A stretch of DNA of 17,711 nt, from NCBI GenBank assembly GCA_018648945.1, contig JABGQJ010000043.1, positions 1 to 17,711 of the forward strand, read 5' to 3'. The notes below the pieces were generated by a model, which worked only from the letters and a program-made list of their open reading frames with translations, had not been told where the DNA came from and made no database searches. This document shows positions 7,357 to 14,082 of the stretch, piece by piece. Position 1 is the stretch's first letter; every line of letters begins with the position of its first letter. This DNA is from Victivallales bacterium (GTDB taxonomy: Bacteria > Verrucomicrobiota > Lentisphaeria > Oligosphaerales > Lenti-02). Position numbers and translations under genes: made by a program.

Positions 7357-8460
7357 CTAGAACTTGTCGTAGTGAACGTTCTCTTCTGGCATGCCGTTCG
7401 CCGTCAGTACCTTGATGCAGGCGTTGATCATGCCCGGGGAGCCGCAGAGATAGGCTTCCTTGCCACTGCAATCCGGGTAGTGGCGACTGACCACATCGGT
7501 GATCAGGCCTGTCTCGCCTTCCCAGTTGTCCTCGGGATCGGGAGCGCTCAGGGCGGGAACGAACCGGAATCCGGGAACGGCCTGCTCGAAGGCGGCCATC
7601 TCGTCGAGGTAGAACATATCCTGCCGCTTGACCGCGCCGAAGAAGTAGCGGCAGGCAAAGGTGGGTTTCTCGGTCTGCATGTGCAGCAGCATGCTGCGGA
7701 AGGGGGCCATGCCGCTGCCGCCGGCGATGAAGATCTTCTCCGCATCGGTGGGCTGCAGACGGAAATCGCCGTGCGGCCCGTTCAGCAAGACCTCGTCTCC
7801 TTCCTTCAAGTGCTCGAAGACCCAGGTGGTGCAGATGCCGTTGGGAACCAGGCGGATGATCAGGTCCACATGGGTGCGGTCCAGCGGGTCGCCGGCAACG
7901 GAGTAAGCCCGGTAGACGGGGTCTGGATTGCCGTCGTAGGCAGGGGCACGAAGCTGGACATAGGCGCCGGGCTCGACGTCCATGTCGGGTGGGTCAAGCA
8001 AGGCGATGCGGACTAGTTTGATGTCATGGGTCAACTGCTGCAAGGTCTCGATTTGGCCCCGGAATTCCCGGACTTTGAAGAACTCGTCCGGGATCTGGAT
8101 CTGCATGTCATTGCGGATTTTGAGCTGGCAGGAAAGGCGCACGTTGGAGGCCAGTTCCTCCTTGCTCAGGTGTGGCTCTTCGGTGGCCAGCACCGGTCCG
8201 CCGCCATCGAGGACCTTCAACTTGCAGAGGCCGCAACTGCCGCCGCCCCCGCAGGCCGAAGGGATGAAAATGCGCTCGGTCAGCAAGGTGCTGAGCAGGC
8301 TCGCGCCGCCGGGCACGTCCAATTCGCGCTCGCCGTCGTTGATGCTGATCCGGCAGATGCCGTAGTCGTTCAGCTTGCGGTCGGCGAGAACCAGCAGCGC
8401 CGCGAGCAGGCCGCAGATGCCTGCCAGCACCCCCACCGCAATGACGAATTCCATGCCCAT
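7357..8460 (-). CDS. nqrF: Na+-translocating NADH:quinone reductase subunit F (NqrF)
   Basis: The electron entry subunit: it takes a hydride from NADH onto FAD and passes electrons to a [2Fe-2S] cluster. The 367 residues hold an N-terminal membrane helix (about 4-26), a ferredoxin domain with Cys70, Cys76, Cys79 and Cys111, an FAD-binding motif RAYS (184-187), the nucleotide motif GGSGMAP (247-253), LCGSPGM (338-344) and the C-terminal YDKF. The four cluster cysteines have the spacing of Vibrio NqrF. The protein is about 40 residues shorter than Vibrio NqrF (408), roughly 26 of them lost between Cys111 and RAYS. ATG 8460 is preferred over the in-frame ATG at 8454 because GGAG lies about 11 bases ahead. 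The gene follows nqrE after 20 bases. Confidence 0.95.
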   Translation of the reverse strand: MGMEFVIAVGVLAGICGLLAALLVLADRKLNDYGICRISINDGERELDVPGGASLLSTLLTERIFIPSACGGGGSCGLCKLKVLDGGGPVLATEEPHLSKEELASNVRLSCQLKIRNDMQIQIPDEFFKVREFRGQIETLQQLTHDIKLVRIALLDPPDMDVEPGAYVQLRAPAYDGNPDPVYRAYSVAGDPLDRTHVDLIIRLVPNGICTTWVFEHLKEGDEVLLNGPHGDFRLQPTDAEKIFIAGGSGMAPFRSMLLHMQTEKPTFACRYFFGAVKRQDMFYLDEMAAFEQAVPGFRFVPALSAPDPEDNWEGETGLITDVVSRHYPDCSGKEAYLCGSPGMINACIKVLTANGMPEENVHYDKF

Positions 8461-8480
8461 GCAGGTCGTTCTCCAGGCGG

Positions 8481-9107
8481 TTACATCTTGACCATGCCAC
8501 TGAAGCCGACGAAGGCCAGGGCGATGATCCCGGTGACAATAAGCGTGATTCCCGCGCCTCGGAGGCCTTCGGGGACCTTGTCTTCCTTGATTTTGCTGCG
8601 AATCCCCGCCATCAGGACAATGGCCAGCATCCAGCCGACGCCGCTACCGAAGCCGAAGACCAGGGATTCCTTGAAGCCAAAGCTCGATTTGTTCAGCATG
8701 AACAGGGAGACGCCGAGAATGGCACAGTTCACGGTGATCAGCGGCAGGAAGATGCCGAGGGCAAAATACAGGGCCGGCGAGTAGCGCGAGACCACCATCT
8801 CCACCAGCTGGACAAAGGCCGCGATGACCACGATGAAGATGATGAACTCCAGGTACTCGATCTTCAGAGGCACGGTGATGTAGGCATGGACCAGGTAGTT
8901 GATGCCTGCCGTGAAGGTGGTCACGAAAACCACGGCGGCACCCAGCCCCAGGCTAGTCTTCATCTGGCGGGAGATGGCCAGAAACGAGCACATGCCCAGG
9001 AAGCGGGCCAGCAGAATATTGTCGGTGAAGGCGGCGGCCAGCAGGATGACCAGCAGGTGAGGTGAGGCGTTCGGGGCCGCGACGGCAAGGGTGGGTAGGT
9101 CGATCAT
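8481..9107 (-). CDS. nqrE: Na+-translocating NADH:quinone reductase subunit E (NqrE)
   Basis: A 208-residue integral membrane subunit with six predicted helices. NqrE pairs with NqrD in inverted topology and together they hold an intramembrane iron-sulfur centre. Cys40 (in FLGMCSFLA) and Cys128 (in ITVNCAILG) match the two cluster cysteines of NqrE. ALGIFLPLITVNCA and FGSGVGWMLAIV are highly conserved family stretches, and the latter favours NqrE over RnfA. The N-terminus is about ten residues longer than in Vibrio. The start codon overlaps the nqrD stop as ATGA, so the pair is translationally coupled. Confidence 0.95.
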   Translation of the reverse strand: MIDLPTLAVAAPNASPHLLVILLAAAFTDNILLARFLGMCSFLAISRQMKTSLGLGAAVVFVTTFTAGINYLVHAYITVPLKIEYLEFIIFIVVIAAFVQLVEMVVSRYSPALYFALGIFLPLITVNCAILGVSLFMLNKSSFGFKESLVFGFGSGVGWMLAIVLMAGIRSKIKEDKVPEGLRGAGITLIVTGIIALAFVGFSGMVKM

Positions 9108-9733
9108 TTGGCTGCCTCCTTCTCACGGGCGAGCAGACGGGCATTGGCGTACCACGAGACCAGGGCGAGCATGAAGAAGGCCCCCGGCGGCATGACCATG
9201 ATGGTCCACTGGTGAAACCACAGGTCGCGGCCAGGCAGGGCCATGCCCCAGAGCGTGCCGAATCCCAGCACTTCGCGCACAATGGCGATGGGGACCAGGA
9301 TGAGGGTGTAGCCGAGACCCGCCCCGATGCCGTCCAGCAGGGAAGGGAGGGGAGTGTTGCTGGAGGCAAAGGCCTCGCAGCGGCCCATGATGATGCAGTT
9401 GGTGATGATCAGCCCCACATAGGGGCCGATGAATTTGTGTACATCCGGCGCGTAGGCGCGGATGGCGGTATCCACCACAATCACGTAGGCGGCGATGATC
9501 AGCACCTGCACCATCATCCGCACCTGTCGGGGAATGTGCTCCCGCAGAAGCGAGACCGTGAGGCTGGACAGGGCCGTGGTGAAGACCAAGCCGAGGCACA
9601 TGATCACGGTGTTTTTGACCAGGTTGGTGACGGCGAGGGTCGAACAGATTCCCAGCACCTGCCGAAACACCGGGTTGTCACGCCAAAGATTGCCCAGGAG
9701 AGCCTTGCCGCCAGTGGAGCTAGAGAATGCCAT
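9104..9733 (-). CDS. nqrD: Na+-translocating NADH:quinone reductase subunit D (NqrD)
   Basis: A 209-residue membrane subunit with about six helices, partner of NqrE in the complex. Cys30 (in LGICSTLAVT) and Cys113 (in ITNCIIMGRCEAF) match the two intramembrane cluster cysteines of NqrD. The start N-P-V-F-R-Q-V-L-G is typical of the family. The ATG at 9733 shares a base with the nqrC stop (TGATG) and its own stop overlaps the nqrE start. The frame stays open upstream, but only this start gives a normal NqrD N-terminus. Confidence 0.95.
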   Translation of the reverse strand: MAFSSSTGGKALLGNLWRDNPVFRQVLGICSTLAVTNLVKNTVIMCLGLVFTTALSSLTVSLLREHIPRQVRMMVQVLIIAAYVIVVDTAIRAYAPDVHKFIGPYVGLIITNCIIMGRCEAFASSNTPLPSLLDGIGAGLGYTLILVPIAIVREVLGFGTLWGMALPGRDLWFHQWTIMVMPPGAFFMLALVSWYANARLLAREKEAAK

Positions 9734-10404
9734 CAGGTCTTCTCCTCCGCTTTCGCGGTTTCCTGGCAGGCCCGAGCATAGGCTTCCAGCGCCTGGTTCA
9801 GGATGCGGTCCATGGCCATGGAGGTCTGGGTGGCACCGGTGATTGTATCGACATGTCGCGCGGCTCCTGGCGCATCCGCCGCCGGGCGGGTGCTGGAGAA
9901 GCGGATGCATTTGCCCTTGGGAACAGGAGACACGAGCACGCCGTTCAGAAACTGCCGGCAGAACTCGGGTTCCGCGACGCGGCCGCCGAGACCGGGCGTT
10001 TCCTGCTGCTCCAGAATGACGAGCCCTAGGGTCTCCTGCCGGTCCGTGCTCAGGGCGAGGATCCCCGAGATGGGGCCCCAGAAGCCACGTCCGACGAACT
10101 GGAAGCCGACCGCGATGGGATCTTCCTTGGCCGCATCGGCATAGGCCGTGTAGCAGGTGATCTTCTGGCCCGTGTTCGGGTCGGTGACGGTACGCTCATC
10201 GATCTGGCTGGCGAAGAGCTTCGCGAAATCCGGATCGGCGACGCCGTTCGCCAGTTGGAAGACGTTCACGACGGCGCGCTGGTAGGCCAGGCTCTTGTTG
10301 CGCTTCAGCGTCTCGCGGGTGGCGAGGCGAATGCCCGTGACCCCGGCACCGAATACCGTGGCCATCAGGACCATGAAGCCGATTGTTCGCAACCCCTGCT
10401 TCAT
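9733..10404 (-). CDS. nqrC: Na+-translocating NADH:quinone reductase subunit C (NqrC), FMN-binding
   Basis: A 223-residue subunit with one N-terminal membrane helix (about 7-25) and an extracytoplasmic FMN-binding domain. The flavinylation motif DTITGATQTS (186-195) places the covalently bound FMN on Thr194 by analogy with NqrC. QETPGLGGRV (134-143) is the other family hallmark. The protein is somewhat shorter than Vibrio NqrC (about 257). Attachment needs the flavin transferase ApbE, which is not encoded in the window. The ATG overlaps the nqrB stop as ATGA. The frame is open for 80 codons upstream, but that part has no NqrC character. Confidence 0.93.
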   Translation of the reverse strand: MKQGLRTIGFMVLMATVFGAGVTGIRLATRETLKRNKSLAYQRAVVNVFQLANGVADPDFAKLFASQIDERTVTDPNTGQKITCYTAYADAAKEDPIAVGFQFVGRGFWGPISGILALSTDRQETLGLVILEQQETPGLGGRVAEPEFCRQFLNGVLVSPVPKGKCIRFSSTRPAADAPGAARHVDTITGATQTSMAMDRILNQALEAYARACQETAKAEEKT

Positions 10405-11437
10405 GTGCGTTTCCCCTTGGCGCGTTTCTTGAGCGCCACGCTGACCTGCTCGATGGTGGGGCCAACCGTGTTGCCCAGCAGGATGGCGAAGGCAACGCCA
10501 CCGGCGAAGACGGCGCGCCAACGCAGGAAGACGATCATGCAGCCGATGAAGGCGCCATAGATGTACTGGGCGCGTTGGTCCCGAGGGGCGCTGACCGGGT
10601 CGGTGACCATGAAGAACGCCGCGTACAGCAAGGCCCCCGAGCAAAGCGTCCAGGGCAGGGGAGGGACTGCCTCATTGCCGCCCAGGTGTCGGAAGGCGAT
10701 CACGGCCAGGGCCGCGCCGACAAGGGTGCTGGCCGTGAGCCGCCAGTTGGCGGTCTTGGTCCACAGCAGGTACGCGCCGCCGATCAGGAGGAGGAGCGAG
10801 GAGACCTCACCAATGGAACCTGCGGAGACCACATGCTTGGCTCCGTCCGAGCCCTGGATCAGCTTGCCGATGTTCCCGAAGAACAGACGGCTAAGCTCCA
10901 TCGTTTCGCCGTGGTCGCGCCGCGCCCACATGGGAGTCACGGCAGTGACCGCATCCACGCCGCCTTCCCAGAGACGTTGGGGAGACCAGTGTGCCAGCCC
11001 CTGAAGACGCCCGTAGGCGGGCGCGAACCCGGCCGTCATCTCGCCGGGGAAGCAGACGTAGAGAAACCCACGGCCCACAATGGCGGGGTTGAAGACATTC
11101 CGCCCGAACCCTCCGAACAACTCCTTGCCGAAGGACAGGGCGACAACTGCTCCTACTCCCGCCATCCAGAAGGGGAGGGGGGGGGTAGGGAAAGGGAGAG
11201 AAGTGCGGCGGTCACGAAGCAGGACTCGGTGAGTGGATCGCCACGCCGCCGAGCCAGGAAGTACTCGGTAGCCGCTGCCACGATGCCAACCCAGAGGACC
11301 ATCGCCAGAACGCGCCACCCGAAGAAGCAGATGCCGCCCAGCAAGGCCGGGGCGAGAGCGTACAGCACCTTCCGCATCATCTTCTGCTGTCGGAAACGCG
11401 GCTTCTTCCGCTTTGGCTTCGCCGCCGTCTCAGCCAT
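10401..11437 (-). CDS. nqrB: Na+-translocating NADH:quinone reductase subunit B (NqrB), split by a frameshift
   Basis: The large membrane subunit, bearing FMN and the quinone and Na+ paths. As given it is in two frames. The first (11437 to a stop near 11153) reads MAETAAKPKRKK, membrane helices, then TESCFVTAALLSLSLPPP. The second continues LPFWMAGVG, FGKELFGGFGRN and NPAIVGRGF to the stop at 10401. They join at nine G (11177-11185; C on the coding strand). Ten bases there would restore LSLPPPLPFW, matching the usual VPPTLPLW, and give 345 residues. Gene callers may start the second part at the ATG at 11165. The N-terminus is short compared with Vibrio NqrB (about 410). The FMN site appears as DAVTAVTP (Thr codon at 10935-10937), a variant of S-G-A-T. 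The gene starts 14 bases after the IscA-like gene. Confidence 0.88.
11177..11185. repeat. Run of nine G at the nqrB frameshift
   Basis: This mononucleotide run lies exactly where the two NqrB frames must join. Such runs slip during replication and are also the commonest place for long-read assembly errors. One more base restores a full NqrB. Confidence 0.9.
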
Positions 11438-11451
11438 AGTTCACCTTGACC

Positions 11452-11763
11452 TCACCCACATGCCGGACAGCCACGCACACCGTGTGGCCAGGTTAGATTC
11501 AGGCCGCGCCCAAAGAGGGGGCTGGAGTCGTAGTCCAGGGTTGCCGCCTCCATCATCTCGTGGTGTTCCAGCGGGATGAAAATGTGTATGCCCCCGACCT
11601 CGACTTCCACCTCACCCTTGCCACAGGCCTCAGCCGGCTTCAGCATCGGGATACTTGCCCGGCAGCTGCCCACGACACCTCCGAAACGGAAGCCCCGGCA
11701 ATTGCCACCGGCTCGTCGGGCCAGCTTGCGGAGGCGTTCGAGTGCGGGTTCGGTAATGGTCAT
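11452..11763 (-). CDS. IscA/HesB-like iron-sulfur carrier-type protein
   Basis: A 103-residue protein of the A-type carrier (HesB/IscA/ErpA) shape. It starts MTITEPALERLRKL, the usual first helix, followed by beta strands and a C-terminal Cys pair. IscA holds iron or a cluster with one central Cys and a C-terminal C-x-C; here the candidates are Cys34 (VVGSCRAS), Cys99 and Cys102 (GCPACG), so the C-terminal pair is spaced C-x2-C. Cys22 and Cys47 are additional. LDYDSSPLFGRGLNLTWP (77-94) resembles the family region before the last cysteines. It lies 14 bases ahead of nqrB, so it is likely cotranscribed; cluster delivery to NqrF or NqrD/E is a reasonable inference. No clear ribosome binding site precedes it. 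Sequence is divergent, so function is uncertain. Confidence 0.7.
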   Translation of the reverse strand: MTITEPALERLRKLARRAGGNCRGFRFGGVVGSCRASIPMLKPAEACGKGEVEVEVGGIHIFIPLEHHEMMEAATLDYDSSPLFGRGLNLTWPHGVRGCPACG

Positions 11764-11791
11764 GGGAGATCGTGGGGTCGGGAGACTGGCC

Positions 11792-11821
11792 GGCCGCCCA
11801 CGCCTCGTGGCATCGACGGCC
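11792..11821. terminator. Hairpin between rubredoxin and the IscA-like gene
   Basis: A two-part stem: outer GGCCG (11792-11796) with CGGCC (11817-11821), inner CCACG (11798-11802) with CGTGG (11806-11810) around a 3-base loop. It begins 12 bases after the rubredoxin stop. No T-tract follows on the minus strand, so it may attenuate, process or stabilise the transcript rather than stop it. Confidence 0.35.
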
Positions 11822-11832
11822 GACCGGCGCGA

Positions 11833-11994
11833 CTAATCGACTTTCTCGAAATCTTCCTTGGTGGCGCCACACTCTGGGCAAGCCCAGCCATCGGGAATGT
11901 CTTCGAAGGCCGTGCCGGGGGCAATGTCGCCATCGGGGTCGCCGACTGCCGGGTCATAGATCCAGCCGCAGAGAGTGCATTCGTACTTGTCCAT
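11833..11994 (-). CDS. Rubredoxin
   Basis: A 53-residue one-iron electron carrier, normal length for the family. The iron is held by Cys6 and Cys9 (CTLCG) and Cys39 and Cys42 (CPECG). The conserved YDP (13-15), [20 protein letters not shown] (18-37) and aromatic residues are all present. GAGGAG lies about 9 bases ahead of the ATG. Rubredoxins pass electrons to rubrerythrins, superoxide reductases, oxygen reductases and some other enzymes. Here it sits between a peroxiredoxin gene and the IscA-like/nqr genes on the same strand. Whether it serves oxidative defence or the respiratory block is not shown by the sequence. Confidence 0.95.
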   Translation of the reverse strand: MDKYECTLCGWIYDPAVGDPDGDIAPGTAFEDIPDGWACPECGATKEDFEKVD

Positions 11995-12045
11995 GAAGAG
12001 ACTCCTCGTGGGTGTGGGATCGTGATACTACCTGAAGGGAATGCT

Positions 12046-12068
12046 CGGACGATCTCAGTTGTCGTCCG
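12046..12068. terminator. Hairpin just after the peroxiredoxin gene
   Basis: CGGACGA (12046-12052) and TCGTCCG (12062-12068) form a perfect 7-base stem with a 9-base loop, 9 bases beyond the tpx stop on the minus strand. No T-tract follows. It may end or attenuate the tpx transcript, making rubredoxin the first gene of a separate unit. Confidence 0.5.
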
Positions 12069-12076
12069 GTCGTACT

Positions 12077-12592
12077 CTAGACCAGATTCTTGACGACGGC
12101 TAGGGCTGCTTCGTAGTCTGGTTCGTCGGCGACCTCGGGAACGATCTGCTCGTAGGCCACTGTTCCAGCCTGATCCACGACGAGCACGGCCCGGGCCAGG
12201 AGGCGCACCTCCTTCATCAAGAGACCGAACTTCCCTGCAAAGTCCGCGTCCTTGTGGTCGCTGTAGGTGGTGACTTGGTCGATCCCGTTCGCCCCGCACC
12301 AACGAGCCTGGGCGAAGGGGAGGTCCATGCTGATCACGGCCACGGCTACATCGTCGCCGAGGGCGGTGGCTTCCTGGTTGAAGCGCCGGACTTCCAGGTC
12401 GCACACCGGGGTGTCCAGGGAGGGAACGGCCACCAGGATCTTCACCTTGGCAGGGAGAGCGAGCACATCGACCGGCTCCAGATCCCCATTTGAGACCGTG
12501 AACGAGGGAGCGGTGTCTCCCACCGCGACGGGCGAGCCGGCGAGGGTCACCGGATTGCCGAGAAGAGTAACAACACCAGTTCGGTCGGACAT
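12077..12592 (-). CDS. tpx: Thiol peroxidase, Tpx-type atypical 2-Cys peroxiredoxin
   Basis: Reduces hydrogen peroxide and organic peroxides using two cysteines and thioredoxin. From the ATG at 12592 it has 171 residues, close to E. coli Tpx (168). The peroxidatic Cys64 lies in PSLDTPVC (57-64), the resolving Cys99 in FAQARWCG (93-100). The N-terminal GNPVTLAGSPVAVGDTAPSF and C-terminal EPDYEAALAVVK are typical of Tpx. An in-frame ATG at 12607 would add MGIHI; both have modest purine tracts upstream and I cannot decide firmly. The reading frame is open far upstream but only this part is coding. It is the first gene of the leftward block and is divergent from rlmI. Confidence 0.95.
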   Translation of the reverse strand: MSDRTGVVTLLGNPVTLAGSPVAVGDTAPSFTVSNGDLEPVDVLALPAKVKILVAVPSLDTPVCDLEVRRFNQEATALGDDVAVAVISMDLPFAQARWCGANGIDQVTTYSDHKDADFAGKFGLLMKEVRLLARAVLVVDQAGTVAYEQIVPEVADEPDYEAALAVVKNLV

Positions 12593-12607
12593 GATATGGA
12601 TCCCCAT

Positions 12608-12808
12608 GGTATCTCGTTTGTGCGTTCCCCGGCTGGGGGCGTCGTTGGCGGTAAGACCACCCAACGCGGCAATGGTTGCGTGATTAATGGCGATTGATTT
12701 GGTATTATTTAGGCGATGGCGGACGCTTCTGCGTTGGCCTTGCAGTTCGCCGAGACGGGCCCACGGGCTACATTTGCGGAATCTCACCACTGCCCCGGAG
12801 CCCAGCCC
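12608..12808. promoter_or_regulatory. Divergent promoter region between tpx and rlmI
   Basis: About 200 bases with an AT-rich island (about 12681-12711) in otherwise GC-rich sequence. TATTAT (12703-12708) could be a -10 box for rightward transcription and TAATAC on the other strand for leftward transcription; neither has a clear -35 box. CCCC-GGCT-GGGG (12627-12638) can fold in the tpx leader. No gene is apparent here. Confidence 0.3.
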
Positions 12809-13996
12809 ATGCCCGCCATCGTTCTTGCCGCCAAGCGCGAGCGCTCGTTGCTCCGTCGCCACCCGTGGGTCTTCTCCGGCTCGATCCAGGAGGTCCGTGG
12901 CGATCCGCAACCCGGCGACGCCGTCGAGCTGCTCTCCCGCAAGGGGGAATGGTTGGCGCGGGCCACCTATTCGCCGGAATCGGCGATTCGAGCACGGGTC
13001 TGGACTTTCGACCGCGACGAGCCGTTGGATGCGGCCTTCTGTACTCGTCGGGTCGCCCTTGCGGTCGATCTGCGGCGTCGGATCTACGGCGGCGAGTTGC
13101 CGCAGGCTTGCCGATTGCTGAACGGCGAGGGCGACGGACTTCCCGGCGTGGTTGCAGACCGGTATGGCGAGGTGATCGTGGTGCAGCTTCTCACTTGTGG
13201 TGCGGAGCTGCTGCGGCAGGAGCTTGCGGCCGCTCTGCGCGAGGCCGTGCCCTGCCGCTGCGTGTTCGAGCGCTCGGACACCAATGCCCGCACGCGGGAG
13301 GGGCTCGTTGCACAGGTAGGCTCGATCTGGGGCGACGCCCCGGTCGGTGCCATCGAGATCTGCGAGGATGGTCTGACCTTCCTGGTGGACATCCGGTCCG
13401 GGCACAAGACGGGATTCTATCTCGACCAGCGGGAGAATCGCCGCCTTGTCGGTAGTCGCAGCGCCGGGCGTGACATGCTTAACTGCTTCTGCTACACTGG
13501 TGGGTTCACCCTCCACGCCCTGGCCAACGGGGCCACGAGCGCCGTCAGTATCGACAGTTCCCAGGACGCCCTCGACCTAGCCGCGACGCATGTGGAGCGC
13601 AATGGGTTGGCTGCGGGAAGGGCCGAGTTCAGGCGGGCGGATGTGTTCCAGGCCTTGCGCAGGTTCCGGGATTCGCGGCGGGACTTCGACCTGATTGTGC
13701 TTGACCCGCCGAAGTTCGCGGACACGAAGGGGCAGTTGGAGAAGGCCAGCCGTGGCTACAAGGACATCAACCTGCTGGGGCTCAAGCTGCTGCGGCCCGG
13801 GGGGGAGTTGTTCACCTTCTCCTGCTCGGGAGCCATGACGACGGAGCTGTTCCAGAAGATCGTCGCGGATGCGGCGCTGGACGCCGGTCGGGAGGTGGTC
13901 GTGCTGCACGAGCTGCGCCAGGCTCCCGACCATGTGGTCTCCACTGCCTTCCCCGAGGGGCGCTACCTGAACGGCTTGCATCTGACGGTGCGCTGA
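12809..13996 (+). CDS. rlmI: 23S rRNA (cytosine) methyltransferase, RlmI-like, class I SAM-dependent
   Basis: A 395-residue enzyme, almost exactly the length of E. coli RlmI (396), which makes m5C1962 in 23S rRNA. It has an N-terminal PUA domain (about 1-75, with RRHPWVFSG at 16-24), a middle domain, and a Rossmann methyltransferase domain. Motifs are SGHKTGFYLDQR (197-208), LNCFCYTGGF (224-233), VLDPPKF (297-303) and FTFSCSG (335-341), where Cys339 is the likely catalytic cysteine. The frame is open upstream to 12716, but the ATG at 12809 has GGAG 8 bases ahead and begins exactly at the PUA fold. The precise target base could differ from E. coli. Confidence 0.92.
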   Translation: MPAIVLAAKRERSLLRRHPWVFSGSIQEVRGDPQPGDAVELLSRKGEWLARATYSPESAIRARVWTFDRDEPLDAAFCTRRVALAVDLRRRIYGGELPQACRLLNGEGDGLPGVVADRYGEVIVVQLLTCGAELLRQELAAALREAVPCRCVFERSDTNARTREGLVAQVGSIWGDAPVGAIEICEDGLTFLVDIRSGHKTGFYLDQRENRRLVGSRSAGRDMLNCFCYTGGFTLHALANGATSAVSIDSSQDALDLAATHVERNGLAAGRAEFRRADVFQALRRFRDSRRDFDLIVLDPPKFADTKGQLEKASRGYKDINLLGLKLLRPGGELFTFSCSGAMTTELFQKIVADAALDAGREVVVLHELRQAPDHVVSTAFPEGRYLNGLHLTVR

Positions 13997-14013
13997 GCGG
14001 CCTTGAAGGGGCA

Positions 14014-14032
14014 GCAAGAGGGGGCATCTTGC
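14014..14032. terminator. Possible terminator hairpin after rlmI
   Basis: GCAAGA (14014-14019) and TCTTGC (14027-14032) form a 6-base stem with a 7-base loop, 17 bases after the rlmI stop. There is no T-tract. The next gene starts 50 bases further on the same strand. Confidence 0.3.
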
Positions 14033-14082
14033 CCGTTGACGATCTGTGTTCTCCCTCTTGACTGTACTGAGGAGCTTGACTG

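Noticed and set aside
7357..11437. The possibility that the block is an rnf rather than an nqr operon.
   Set aside because: The gene order B-C-D-E-F, the NqrF FAD/NADH domains and the NqrE and NqrD signature stretches fit Nqr; there is no RnfC or RnfB.
12608..13516. Extension of the tpx frame upstream across the rlmI gene.
   Set aside because: It is the antisense shadow of rlmI; the peroxiredoxin begins at 12592 or 12607.
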